Positions 17,120-25,683 of a DNA stretch of 38,964 bases are shown piece after piece (position 1 is the stretch's first letter; each line of letters opens with the position of its first letter). A program made the position numbers and the translations under genes. This DNA comes from Sphingomonas paucimobilis (GTDB lineage Bacteria; Pseudomonadota; Alphaproteobacteria; Sphingomonadales; Sphingomonadaceae), in contig CAMAQU010000002.1 in NCBI GenBank assembly GCA_945860425.1, positions 1-38,964 of the forward strand, written 5' to 3'. Below the pieces are notes generated by a model that saw only the letters and a program-made list of their open reading frames with translations, had not been told where the DNA came from and did not search any database.

Positions 17120-17298
17120 GCTGAATGCACCTTCCAGTCATATTTGAACTTTGTGGCCGGCGGCCATTTATGAACTTCGGTTGCGCCTTGATAGATGCGG
17201 CATGCCCGCCGTTCGCGAGAGACCTGCTGAGCGGTAGCATCCTTAGGGAGGTCATGATGGGCAATTACCCGCGCCTCATCCAATCCAAGGCCAGTCAT
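17116..17298 (-). pseudogene. acyl-CoA dehydrogenase remnant (C-terminal end only)
   Basis: This 60-residue frame contains ERRACRIYQGATEVHKW, the hallmark C-terminal helix region of acyl-CoA dehydrogenases. The intact copy at 24376 has the equivalent GPTEVHK. The other 330 or more residues are missing. It still has a plausible ribosome site (GGAG) and ATG, and it overlaps the following kinase start. An internal deletion therefore seems to have kept the original start context and the last 40-50 residues. It cannot be an enzyme. It may persist as a translational coupler for the kinase. Confidence 0.7.
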
Positions 17299-17385
17299 TT
17301 TCTACTCTCCATCATTAACTTAGAGGGTGCACCATGCGGAAGAAGATGCGCACAGATTTGCTCTAAACCTGCATGTCAGATCCGG

Positions 17386-18036
17386 TTAGGTCCGTCTTTC
17401 CGCCAGGGTCTCTAACGTTGTGCGCTTATAGTGGCTGAAAATGGCTTGAAGATTGATCGAGCTTGGATTGATGAGCCATTGATAGACCAATCCAAAAATG
17501 AAGGCGTTAAACTCCATAGCGAAGCAAACGGGATCAATGGATGGACGGATCGTCCCTTCTTCAATTCCTTGCCGCACCCAGCGTTCGGAGTCGCGGCGAT
17601 AGGCCAAATGGTTGGCAGCCAATCGCCGCCGGACAGCCGTGTGGCTACTTATGGACTCATACCAGAGGATATAGAGAGCCTGCATCTCAACACTATGGTT
17701 CAACAAGAAATACTCGACCGCTTCAAGCGCCGCTGTAAACGCAGAAAGCCCTGATTTCTCGCCGACGAACCTGCGAAGCTCACTTGCCCATTTGTCATTA
17801 AACCCAAGAACCAACTGATTGAACAGCGCCTCTTTTGACCCAAAGCGATTGCTGGCCAGGCCCCGGCTGTAACCCGCGCGCTCCCCAATTTCTTTAAGTG
17901 TTGTATTCTGGGTGCCCTTTTCAACAATCAGAAGCATAGCAGCTTCAAACATGCGGGCATCAGACAAAGCCGTCCGCTCTGCCTGCGTGCGACGCCGAGG
18001 GCTTGGCGGCGCATGGGCAGCGAGACCGCTATGCAT
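17386..18036 (-). CDS. TetR-family transcriptional regulator
   Basis: This protein has 216 residues from the ATG at 18036. The helix-turn-helix is TTLKEIGERAGYSRGLASNR (about residues 45-64), followed by FGSKEALFNQLV, a classic TetR N-terminal domain. The rest is a helical ligand-binding domain. The frame is open to a TTG at 18078, which would overlap the ligase gene by 29 bases; the ATG is preferred because a basic TetR arm follows. Lying inside an acyl-CoA catabolic operon, it probably represses the cluster and responds to a pathway CoA ester. Candidate operators are at 23887 and 24047. Confidence 0.88.
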   Translation of the reverse strand: MHSGLAAHAPPSPRRRTQAERTALSDARMFEAAMLLIVEKGTQNTTLKEIGERAGYSRGLASNRFGSKEALFNQLVLGFNDKWASELRRFVGEKSGLSAFTAALEAVEYFLLNHSVEMQALYILWYESISSHTAVRRRLAANHLAYRRDSERWVRQGIEEGTIRPSIDPVCFAMEFNAFIFGLVYQWLINPSSINLQAIFSHYKRTTLETLAERRT

Positions 18037-18049
18037 TTCTTGGGCTTTC

Positions 18050-19690
18050 TTAGCGACTAGGTTCTGCGACACGGACAAATCTCAATTTTCCAGAGTCGAC
18101 GTCCTCTCTTAATTTACGTTTGTCTATTTTCCCAACGCTGGTCTTAGGCAGATTAGGAATAGATGCCCAATATTCGGGGACCATGAATTTGGCCATTTTA
18201 TCTAAGAGAAAACGTCGAACCTCCTCATGGTCAACCTGGTGACCCTCCAACGCCGTCAGAATGACCAAAGGCCTCTCCTCCCAACGTGGATCGGGCACCG
18301 CAATCACGGCGACCTCATTCACGCCCGGATAGCGGCTCACAGCATTTTCCAAATCGACGGACGAAATCCATTCTCCCCCCGATTTGATGAGATCCTTTGT
18401 GCGATCTGTAACCTGCACATACCCGCGGCTGTCGATTGTGCCGGCGTCCCCTGTTCGCAGCCAGCCGTCCTTTGTGAGCGGGCGATCGGCCTCAGCCTGA
18501 AGATAATAGCCCTGCGTGACCCAAGGGCCGCGCAATTGCAGATGGCCAATGGCCTGACCATCTTCTGGCAGCGGCTGGTCAAGATCGTCGACGATGCGCA
18601 CTTCCATTCCTGCAACAGGTCGACCACTTTTTGCCCGCCACTGAACCTCATCATCCGATGGCACATCAACGGGGGGGAAGGAAAGGACGCACATCGGGCT
18701 TGTCTCAGTCATGCCCCATCCTTGAACTAGGCCGACGCCCCAAGCAGCGCGCACCCGCTCGATCAACGTAGGCGACACGGCAGACCCGCCAGAAATCAGC
18801 ACTCGGAAGCACGATAGGTCGAGCGGCTCTTGGTTGTGCATCAACAGCAAGTCGTTCAGGATTGTTGGGACGGCCGCGGCAAAGGTCGGACGCGTCAGGG
18901 TGATCAATTGCGCCAACTTATCTGGCTGAAGATGCGGCCCAGGCAACACGAAATTGCTACCTGCGAGCCAACCGGAAAAGGGCGCGCCCCAGGCATTGGC
19001 GTGGAACATCGGCGGGACCATTAAGAGTGTGTCCCGGTTACTGATCGCAAAAGCGTCCGCTCCAAGCGAGGCTAGGCTGTGCAGAAAAATGGATCGATGG
19101 CTGTAGACGACCCCCTTTGGATTGCCAGTCGTCCCAGAGGTATAGCACATGACGGCCGCGCTGTTTTCATCGAGGTCGGGCCAGTCGTCAAAGGGCGACA
19201 CCCCGTCGATCAAATCCTCATAGCCAATGAGCTTGCCCGAAAAACCAGGGAGAGCAGCAGGTGCATCGCCCAGGACAACAATCATGTCGACCGATGGTAG
19301 ATCGCCAATTACCGAAGCCACCAAAGGCACAAATGACGCATCAAGGATGAGCACCCGATCCTCGGCATGACCGATGATATAGGCAATCTGTTCCGCGGCG
19401 AGCCGGACATTTACCGTGTGGAGCACGCCAGCCATTGCCGGGATCGCCAGATAGGCTTCCAAATGCTCTTGGGTGTTCCAGCATAGCGTCCCGACCCGAT
19501 CCCCCATGGCAAGACCGTGCGCCCGAAGCGCTCTAGCCAGCTGACGCGCGCGATGAGCAACATCGGCATAGCTGGCGGACCGCAACTGAGAGCCGTCAAA
19601 GCTCATCACTTGGCTGTTTTCAAAAAGGCGGGCGCCGCGTCGCAAGATCATCTGCGTCGACAGCGGAAACTGCATCATCGTGGCGTCCAT
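18050..19690 (-). CDS. acyl-CoA synthetase (AMP-forming fatty acid-CoA ligase)
   Basis: This 546-residue ANL-superfamily ligase activates a carboxylic acid with ATP and CoA. The phosphate loop YTSGTTGNPKGV is at about 183-194. Later come GWGMTETSP, the hinge region GWLRTGDAGTID, TKDLIKSGGEWIS, and the C-terminal LPKTSVGKIDK with the catalytic lysine. The length fits medium- to long-chain acyl-CoA ligases. Its ATG shares the A of the preceding TAA (TAATG), showing tight coupling with the APH kinase gene. In the cluster it would activate the ring-opened or side-chain acid. Confidence 0.93.
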   Translation of the reverse strand: MDATMMQFPLSTQMILRRGARLFENSQVMSFDGSQLRSASYADVAHRARQLARALRAHGLAMGDRVGTLCWNTQEHLEAYLAIPAMAGVLHTVNVRLAAEQIAYIIGHAEDRVLILDASFVPLVASVIGDLPSVDMIVVLGDAPAALPGFSGKLIGYEDLIDGVSPFDDWPDLDENSAAVMCYTSGTTGNPKGVVYSHRSIFLHSLASLGADAFAISNRDTLLMVPPMFHANAWGAPFSGWLAGSNFVLPGPHLQPDKLAQLITLTRPTFAAAVPTILNDLLLMHNQEPLDLSCFRVLISGGSAVSPTLIERVRAAWGVGLVQGWGMTETSPMCVLSFPPVDVPSDDEVQWRAKSGRPVAGMEVRIVDDLDQPLPEDGQAIGHLQLRGPWVTQGYYLQAEADRPLTKDGWLRTGDAGTIDSRGYVQVTDRTKDLIKSGGEWISSVDLENAVSRYPGVNEVAVIAVPDPRWEERPLVILTALEGHQVDHEEVRRFLLDKMAKFMVPEYWASIPNLPKTSVGKIDKRKLREDVDSGKLRFVRVAEPSR

Positions 19691-20730
19691 TAAATGGCCC
19701 CCCGGTCTATATGTTTTGCGGCTTCCTGGAGCAGGTTCGGCACATCATGCTCCAGATTTCGAGCATAATCGCGGTCGTCCAATCCGCGGCGGTGGGCAAC
19801 AAAGGCACCTTCAACGATCGCCGCCAACCGCCAAGCAGCAAAAACGGTGTAATATCCCAAATGGCGCTGATCAAAGCCCGTCAACTCCGCCCAAAGATCG
19901 GCCAGGGCAGCAGCCGGAATAATATCAGGCCGATTGGTCAGGGCCTGAACATGTGCGAAGCCCAAAGCATGCTCGGGGTTACGCTGCCAAAAGAACAGGC
20001 AAAGCCCCAAATCGATCAGGGGGTCCCCCAATGTCGCCATCTCCCAATCAAGGATACCCAAGAGGCGCGGCTGACCTTTATCGACAAGGCAATTGTCGAG
20101 GTGAAAATCACAATGAATCAAACTTGCGTGCTGACAGTCCGGACGGTTTGCCAACAGCCAGTCGGCAATCTCCTGAAGGAGGGGCAAGGGGCGAACTTGA
20201 TCCGTTGCACGCTGGTCCAGCCAACGCTCAACTTGGCGCGCCACAAACAAATCAGGCTGACCAAATCGATCCGGCAGACGCGACGCACAATCCGCGCGAT
20301 GGACCGCTGCAAGCCCTTGGATCATTGCTCGGCCCAGAGCAGAAACATGGTCGGCCGCTGAGGCGGTGGAATCGTAGCTGGCCGGCAAGTGGGTCGTCAA
20401 AGAAACGCCATCCAGCCATTCAATGACGGAAAAAGATTGCCCGATCACGCTCGGGTCATCGCACCATGCGACCGGACGCGGCACAGGAGCCTGACCCTGT
20501 AACGCCACAAGCGCCTTGTGCTCGCGCGCGATCCCAGCGGCAGCCTTATCGGAAATCGCAATGACAGGTGGGTGACGCAAAACGAAACGCCCGGAGTCAC
20601 TCTCAATCAATTGGGTCACATTCGCGTTGCCGCCCGCCAGCAACGGGCCGGGCCGGGCATTCTCAATGCCCGCTTCTTGTGTCAGCCATTGGCTTAAACG
20701 CGCAAACGCCTCTGAGGCTAGAGGTTGCAC
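19690..20730 (-). CDS. APH-type phosphotransferase, copy 2
   Basis: This is a second kinase of the same family as the gene at 16052, with 346 residues from a GTG at 20730 that follows GGAGG by six bases. The longer frame to 20790 would lie inside the SDR gene and is rejected. Visible motifs are IHCDFHLDNCLV (Asp208, Asn213) and GILDWEMATLGDP (Asp228). The first histidine-aspartate motif has HCD where copy 1 has HGD. It overlaps the SDR stop by 13 bases and the ligase start by one. The spacing suggests kinase, ligase and SDR are made together and act on one hydroxyacyl intermediate. Confidence 0.85.
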   Translation of the reverse strand: MQPLASEAFARLSQWLTQEAGIENARPGPLLAGGNANVTQLIESDSGRFVLRHPPVIAISDKAAAGIAREHKALVALQGQAPVPRPVAWCDDPSVIGQSFSVIEWLDGVSLTTHLPASYDSTASAADHVSALGRAMIQGLAAVHRADCASRLPDRFGQPDLFVARQVERWLDQRATDQVRPLPLLQEIADWLLANRPDCQHASLIHCDFHLDNCLVDKGQPRLLGILDWEMATLGDPLIDLGLCLFFWQRNPEHALGFAHVQALTNRPDIIPAAALADLWAELTGFDQRHLGYYTVFAAWRLAAIVEGAFVAHRRGLDDRDYARNLEHDVPNLLQEAAKHIDRGAI

Positions 20731-21452
20731 ATTAATCCTCCGTCGGTCACAACGGTCGAGCCCGTCATATATCCCGAACCTGCGACCCACCAGACGACAT
20801 CGGCAATTTCTTCAGCGGTTCCCATCCGGCCAAGCGGCACTTTATCAACGATCTTCTGTCGTGCCTTTTCCGACACGCCTGCCGTCATATCGGTCATAAC
20901 AAAGCCCGGAACCACCAGGTTGACCCGAATATTTTGCCGCGCAAGCTCGCATGCCAAGACTTGGGTGAGCCCAGAAAGGCCTGCCTTGGATGCTCCATAG
21001 CAGCTGTCGCCAGAAAATCCGCGAAAGCCGACAACAGCGCCTATGTTAATAATGGCTCCACCAGCTGCGAGATGCGGGAGAACGGTCCGAATGGCCCGCA
21101 TCGGACCCGACAAATTCGTCGCGAGCGAATCGTCCCAATCGGCATCGCTAATCGAAAGCAACTTGCCCCCGCGGTGAAGGCCTGCATTGTTAACGAGGAT
21201 GTCGACGCCACCCCATTCGTCAACCATCGCAGCGACGGCGGACCCAAGGTCTTGGGCGGAGCTTACATCGCCGCGCACAGCAATCGCGTTTTGGCCGAGG
21301 GATTTGGCCAGATGAGTGACATCATCCCCTCTAGCCATGAGGCAAACCTTGTCGCCTCGCGCGATCGCTAGGGAAGCGATCGCGTGGCCTAAGCCACGCG
21401 ACGCCCCTGTCACAAGCCAGCGACGCTGGCTCGAGTTGGTGTGATTAGACAT
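20718..21452 (-). CDS. short-chain dehydrogenase/reductase with Ser-to-Ala change at the catalytic serine
   Basis: This 244-residue SDR has TGASRGLG (15-22) for dinucleotide binding, VNNAG (87-91), and the YxxxK pair Tyr152/Lys156 in CYGASKAG. The serine expected 13 residues before the tyrosine is Ala139 (INIGAVVG; codon GCT, one base from TCT). The C-terminus GSTVVTDGGL is family-typical. The fold resembles FabG-type 3-oxoacyl reductases. Without the serine it may be weak, non-catalytic or use another residue. GAGGA precedes the ATG. It is second in the minus-strand operon, 12 bases after the TonB receptor. Confidence 0.9.
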   Translation of the reverse strand: MSNHTNSSQRRWLVTGASRGLGHAIASLAIARGDKVCLMARGDDVTHLAKSLGQNAIAVRGDVSSAQDLGSAVAAMVDEWGGVDILVNNAGLHRGGKLLSISDADWDDSLATNLSGPMRAIRTVLPHLAAGGAIINIGAVVGFRGFSGDSCYGASKAGLSGLTQVLACELARQNIRVNLVVPGFVMTDMTAGVSEKARQKIVDKVPLGRMGTAEEIADVVWWVAGSGYMTGSTVVTDGGLMCNL

Positions 21453-21464
21453 TCGTCCTCTAGG

Positions 21465-23723
21465 TCAGAATGTCTGAGTTACAGCCACGCCCCAGGTCTG
21501 ACGCGGGCGAGGGGAGGCATAGCTCCAGATACCCTGAACGTCATAACCAATGGTCCAGCCCTTTTCATTGGCAAGGTTCTTGCCAAAGACGCTGACGGTC
21601 GTGTTGTTTAGCTTATAGTTGATCGACGCATCGAGCAGGTACTGGCCGTCGTTGCGCAAGTTCGGGTTGTTCAGGAAGGTGATTTCATGTGCACCAACAT
21701 AGTGCAGATTGCCATTCACCCACATTGTCCCCGAGCCGACTTCCCTCTCCCAGCTTGCGCCAAGGTCCCAAGTCCACTTCGGAGCGCGACGTATCTTCAG
21801 GAACGTCGCGTCAACAGGCTTGCCTGTGCTGTAGATGTCACCGAAGAAGTTTTTGTACTTGGCATCAAGATACCCAAGTTTGGCATTCAGCGTTAGGCCA
21901 TCGGTTGGCTTTGCCGCGAGATCCAACTCAATGCCCTTAAGGTCAGCTTGGGAAGCATTGATTGTTCGGTTTTCACGTCCAGTCGATGTGCCCGGCGCGG
22001 GAACGTCCAGATCTTGCTGCATGTCCTTATACTTCATCAGGAAGACAGCGCCGTTCAACCGGACCCGACGATCAAAAAACTCCGACTTGAAACCAAGTTC
22101 GTAGTTATCGAGCGTTTCCGGATTATAGGCATTCACCGCAGCGCCGACTGTGGCGGGTCGGCCGTTAAAGCCACCGCCGCGATAGCCGCGCGACCACAAC
22201 GCATAGGTCATGACATCCGGCGTCCAATTCATGCTCAAGCTCACCTTGGGCGTGAATTTGGACCAGTCCGCTTCTTTCGGAGCCGTCATGACAATATTGC
22301 CATTCGCCGAGCTTGGCTGGATCGTGACAATCGGATTAACCTCGGCTGTCGAGCCGTAAATGAAAATCGTCTTGTCGTTGACCAAGCTCGTCTTTTTGTC
22401 GTGAGTATAGCGTCCGCCGACTGTCAGCTTCAGCTTGTCGGTGAATTTGTAATCACCTTCAAAGAAGACAGCTGAGGATTTCGTGGTTTGCGTCACGTCC
22501 TGCGCGCTTGTGAGCAACGGCGCCCCGGCAAAGCCAATATAGTTTTTCAGATTGATCGTATATCCTGAGTCCCAGAGATATCCGCCCAAAACAAAATTGA
22601 CCGGGCCCGATCCGCCTTTCGTCAACCGCACTTCATTCGTCGTTTGGCGCCAGCGCGCCGGACGATCAGTGTGGTAGAGCAAGGAGGGTGAGGCATCAAA
22701 GTCCTGCGTCACAGCTTCGCTAGTCTTGAGATAACCGAGAATATACTGAAGTTCGTAATCATCTGAGAGATCGTACTTCACTTTCCCGATCGCCATATCC
22801 AGCTCGAAACGAGCGCTCTTGTCAATTGGCCCATCGCCCAGGCTGACATATGGATTTCCGGACACGGAAACACCCGGAGCAGGCGAGCATTGCTGATAAG
22901 CAGCACAGAAGAGATCTGTAGATTTGTTAACTGCAATAAGCTGCGGCGCGGCTTGCCGCGTCAGCTGATGATCATAATTTGCAGAAATCTCTAGGCCGTC
23001 GGTCGGCGTGATTAGGATCATTGCACCGACAGCGCTGAAATCCGATTTCTGGCCATCTTTGCCCTGCGTCCGGTTAAAAATGTAACCGTCTGAGACATTA
23101 TATGCCCCGGTCAGCTTCATCGCCACATTTGGAGCGAGGCCAAAGCTCACCACACCCTGTGCATCAAGGGTGTTAAAGCGACCATACGTAACGCGCGCTT
23201 TGCCGCTTAGCTCTTGAGTCGGGCGCGACCGCGAAAGGTTGATCACCCCACCCGTCGCATTGCGACCGAATAACGTGCCCTGCGGCCCACGAAGGACTTC
23301 AACGCGATCAATATCGATCGCCTTGAGAAGCGAGCCTGAACTTTGACCGATGTAAACATCATCAATGATGACGCCGACGGCCGGATCGACCGACTTTTCA
23401 ACGTCAGCAACGCCAATGCCGCGAATATAGATAGCTGCAACGCCACCCGGACCCTGCTGCGTATCGTCGATAATGACGTTCGGCGACGCATTCGCAAAAT
23501 CACGAACGTCTGAGTCAAATCGCCGCGCAATTTCCGCTGAGGAAAGTGCACTTACCGATGATGAGACATCTTGCAGATTTTCAACGCGCTTGCGGGCGGT
23601 CACAACAATTTCATCGAGGCCCTGATTATCATTCGGCTCCGCCGCGAGCACCTGACTTGCTCCTAGGGTTGCCATAGATGCTGTAGCAGCAAGAACTGCA
23701 CGGAAATAAGTTGCTGACTTCAT
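21465..23723 (-). CDS. TonB-dependent outer membrane receptor
   Basis: This 752-residue receptor starts at the ATG at 23723, with AAGGA upstream. An open extension to 23846 lacks signal-peptide character and is rejected. The signal peptide ends at VLA-AEP. A TonB-box-like DEIVVTARKR follows, then the plug (YIRGIGV, VDPAVGVIIDDVYIG, RVEVLRGPQGTLFGRNATGG) and a barrel ending in a terminal Phe. This is the FecA/CirA-like receptor type that sphingomonads use for organic substrates as well as iron. As first gene of the acyl-CoA catabolic operon it probably imports that operon's substrate. Confidence 0.93.
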   Translation of the reverse strand: MKSATYFRAVLAATASMATLGASQVLAAEPNDNQGLDEIVVTARKRVENLQDVSSSVSALSSAEIARRFDSDVRDFANASPNVIIDDTQQGPGGVAAIYIRGIGVADVEKSVDPAVGVIIDDVYIGQSSGSLLKAIDIDRVEVLRGPQGTLFGRNATGGVINLSRSRPTQELSGKARVTYGRFNTLDAQGVVSFGLAPNVAMKLTGAYNVSDGYIFNRTQGKDGQKSDFSAVGAMILITPTDGLEISANYDHQLTRQAAPQLIAVNKSTDLFCAAYQQCSPAPGVSVSGNPYVSLGDGPIDKSARFELDMAIGKVKYDLSDDYELQYILGYLKTSEAVTQDFDASPSLLYHTDRPARWRQTTNEVRLTKGGSGPVNFVLGGYLWDSGYTINLKNYIGFAGAPLLTSAQDVTQTTKSSAVFFEGDYKFTDKLKLTVGGRYTHDKKTSLVNDKTIFIYGSTAEVNPIVTIQPSSANGNIVMTAPKEADWSKFTPKVSLSMNWTPDVMTYALWSRGYRGGGFNGRPATVGAAVNAYNPETLDNYELGFKSEFFDRRVRLNGAVFLMKYKDMQQDLDVPAPGTSTGRENRTINASQADLKGIELDLAAKPTDGLTLNAKLGYLDAKYKNFFGDIYSTGKPVDATFLKIRRAPKWTWDLGASWEREVGSGTMWVNGNLHYVGAHEITFLNNPNLRNDGQYLLDASINYKLNNTTVSVFGKNLANEKGWTIGYDVQGIWSYASPRPRQTWGVAVTQTF

Positions 23724-23886
23724 AACTATCCTTCTCCTCCCCATGCGGCTCGCGCAAAGGTTTTCAAAAGCAGATGCCCCTGCACCGTTGCGTGACAGGC
23801 AGCTGCGCCGCTCCTTTTTGCTTCGGGTCCCGATTTTGATGCTCAAAACGCGGTCCCCTTCGAGAGCTAGCAGAACAATTGATATA

Positions 23887-23909
23887 TTACTTGTTTAAGA
23901 CGAGCAAGT
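23887..23909. promoter_or_regulatory. candidate TetR operator (site 1)
   Basis: TTACTTGTTTAA at 23887-23898 is repeated exactly at 24047-24058. Here it is followed by GACGAGCAAGT, so ACTTG at 23889 and CAAGT at 23909 form the outer arms of a 21-base imperfect palindrome, a size common for TetR dimers. It lies about 165 bases upstream of the TonB receptor start. Assignment to the TetR gene at 17386 is inference. Confidence 0.4.
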
Positions 23910-24046
23910 GGTCAAGGGCTAACGATGGCCCTTTCAACTGGGGGAATGAATTCCTTGAGAAAAAATGCCCAGAAAAGGGCAATTTTTTTTTTGCTCTTCG
24001 TCGGAATTCTCAAGGCGCACTCCGGAAAATACGGGTCAGCTGTTTT

Positions 24047-24058
24047 TTACTTGTTTAA
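24047..24058. promoter_or_regulatory. candidate TetR operator (site 2)
   Basis: This is the second exact copy of TTACTTGTTTAA, about 50 bases upstream of the plus-strand operon's first start. The outer arm on its right side is poorer (AGCTAGTATG follows). Its position fits repression of the plus-strand promoter. Confidence 0.35.
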
Positions 24059-24109
24059 AGCTAGTATGATGGATAAACCTGCGGCAAAAGACGTCCTTAG
24101 GAGAGCGGT

Positions 24110-24355
24110 ATGGCTGGGCGCATGGCAGGCAAAACGGCGCTGAGTTCTGGTGCTGCAAGCGGGCTGGGAAAAGCACAGGCGAAAGTTTTCACCCAAGTAG
24201 GTGTTCGGGTCAGCACGATCTTCCCGGGACAAGACCGTACACCTATTCTGGGATCTATCACTCATGAACAGGACGCCGCTAGTCAAGCTGCGATTCCGAT
24301 GGGCATCACCGGAGCTGAATTGTGGATCGACGGCGGCTGGTGCGCCGATCATTGA
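24110..24355 (+). pseudogene. short-chain dehydrogenase reduced by internal in-frame deletions
   Basis: This 81-residue frame keeps the first and last parts of an SDR and lacks the middle. The N-terminus GKTALSSGAASGLGKAQA holds the dinucleotide-binding glycines (14, 18, 20). It then jumps to VSTIFPGQDRTPILGSIT, the stretch that normally follows the catalytic Tyr/Lys. A second jump joins IPMG directly to ITGAELWIDGGW, the family C-terminus. About 120 residues, including the active site, plus about 30 more are absent. Start and ribosome site (AGGAG) are intact and the frame stays open, so it may still be translated. It cannot be a working dehydrogenase. Confidence 0.7.
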
Positions 24356-24375
24356 ACTTAGACAGGGTAAATTAA

Positions 24376-25683
24376 ATGGCATGGGATTTTTCGACAGAGC
24401 CTGAATTTCAAGAACAGCTCGACTGGATGAAGGAATTTGTAGCGGCCGAGATTGAGCCGATGGACCTTGTGTTCCGCCATCCGGCAGCACCTTTTGATCC
24501 GTCGTCTCCCGCCCAGCGCGCAATGGCGCCGCTAAAGGAGATTGTGAAGAAGAAGGGCCTTTGGGCATGCCATCTTGGTCCGGAACTGGGCGGACAGGGC
24601 TTTGGCCAGGTTAAGCTGGGCCTGATGAACGAAATCCTCGGACGCAGCCGCTTTGCACCCACCGTGTTCGGCACTCAAGCGCCCGACACCGGCAATGCTG
24701 AAATCCTCGCCCGCTTTGGCACGGAAGAGCAAAAGCAGCTCTATCTGCAGCCGTTGCTCGATGGTGAGATTTTCTCCTGCTATTCGATGACAGAACCGCA
24801 AGCCGGGGCAGACCCCGGCCAGTTTACCTGCCAGGCAGACCTGATCGGCAATGAATGGGTCATCAATGGCGAAAAATGGTTCGCAAGCCATGCATGCGTT
24901 GCCGAATTTTTGATCGTGATGTGCATCACCGATCCGGAAGTTCCGGTTCATGAAGGCTCAACCATGCTCATCGTCCCCAAGGACACGCCAGGCATGGAGA
25001 TTATCCGCAATACTGCTGTCGGCCCCAAAGATGCGCTGGGCAGCGGCGTTCATGGCTATTTGCGATTTACCGATTGCCGGGTACCGCGCGTCAACGCGCT
25101 CGGCCCCGTCGGCGAAGGCTTTAAGGTCGCCCAGTCCCGCCTCGGTGGTGGCCGCATTCACCATGCCATGCGAACCGTCGGGATGCTGAACAAGGCAATG
25201 GAGATGATGTGTGAGCGCGTTGTCTCGCGCACCACCAAGGGCGAACGCCTTGCCGACAAGCAAATGGTGCAGGAAAAAATTGCCGACAGCCACACTCAGA
25301 TCACCCAGTTCCGACTGCACGTGCTCTACACCGCTTGGCTGCTCGATCGAGATAAGGCCTATACCCGACCGGTTCGACGCGAGATTTCCGCGATCAAAGC
25401 TGCCATGCCAGATGTGCTGAAGGATGTGATCTATCGGGCACTCCATCTCCACGGCTCGCTTGGCATGTCGAACGAAACCCCGTTGATGGATATGTGGCAA
25501 TATGTGCCCGAAATGGGGATCGTCGACGGCCCGACCGAGGTCCATAAGGTCTCGGTTGCCAAGGATGTGTTGCGCCATGTTGCACCTTCGCCGGGCGTCT
25601 TCCCTACTTATTTCACGCCAGACCGGCGCGCCGCCGCCGCAATAAAATTCGCCGCATTTTTGGGTGAGGAGAAGGCGGCATGA
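24376..25683 (+). CDS. acyl-CoA dehydrogenase
   Basis: This FAD enzyme has 435 residues. Visible family stretches are YSMTEPQAGADPGQF, WVINGEKWFASHA, GFKVAQSRLGGGRIHHAMR (the typical Arg-rich helix), and the C-terminal LHGSLGMSNETPL and VDGPTEVHK. It is slightly longer than classical acyl-CoA dehydrogenases and resembles the ACAD10/11-like group found next to APH-type kinases. It begins 20 bases after the decayed SDR and ends in an ATGA overlap with the next gene. It may oxidise a CoA ester, or act with the kinases on a phosphorylated hydroxyacyl-CoA. Confidence 0.92.
   Translation: MAWDFSTEPEFQEQLDWMKEFVAAEIEPMDLVFRHPAAPFDPSSPAQRAMAPLKEIVKKKGLWACHLGPELGGQGFGQVKLGLMNEILGRSRFAPTVFGTQAPDTGNAEILARFGTEEQKQLYLQPLLDGEIFSCYSMTEPQAGADPGQFTCQADLIGNEWVINGEKWFASHACVAEFLIVMCITDPEVPVHEGSTMLIVPKDTPGMEIIRNTAVGPKDALGSGVHGYLRFTDCRVPRVNALGPVGEGFKVAQSRLGGGRIHHAMRTVGMLNKAMEMMCERVVSRTTKGERLADKQMVQEKIADSHTQITQFRLHVLYTAWLLDRDKAYTRPVRREISAIKAAMPDVLKDVIYRALHLHGSLGMSNETPLMDMWQYVPEMGIVDGPTEVHKVSVAKDVLRHVAPSPGVFPTYFTPDRRAAAAIKFAAFLGEEKAA

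Larger units (their letters stand above)
23724..24109. other. divergent control region of the two catabolic operons
   Basis: These 386 bases separate the TonB receptor (minus) from the decayed SDR and downstream operon (plus). They hold two copies of TTACTTGTTTAA (listed separately), a T-rich run near 23983-23992, and AGGAG before the SDR start. The minus-strand frame is open through 23846 but is not expected to be translated. No other gene is seen. This is the most likely site for control of both operons. Confidence 0.55.

Noticed and set aside
19690..20730. Antibiotic resistance by aminoglycoside phosphotransferase
   Set aside because: The fold is shared, but the gene is locked in an acyl-CoA operon and resembles the acyl-CoA dehydrogenase-associated kinase group.
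23724..23846. 41-residue upstream extension of the TonB receptor
   Set aside because: A proper signal peptide begins at the downstream ATG, which has an AAGGA site; the extension would hide it.
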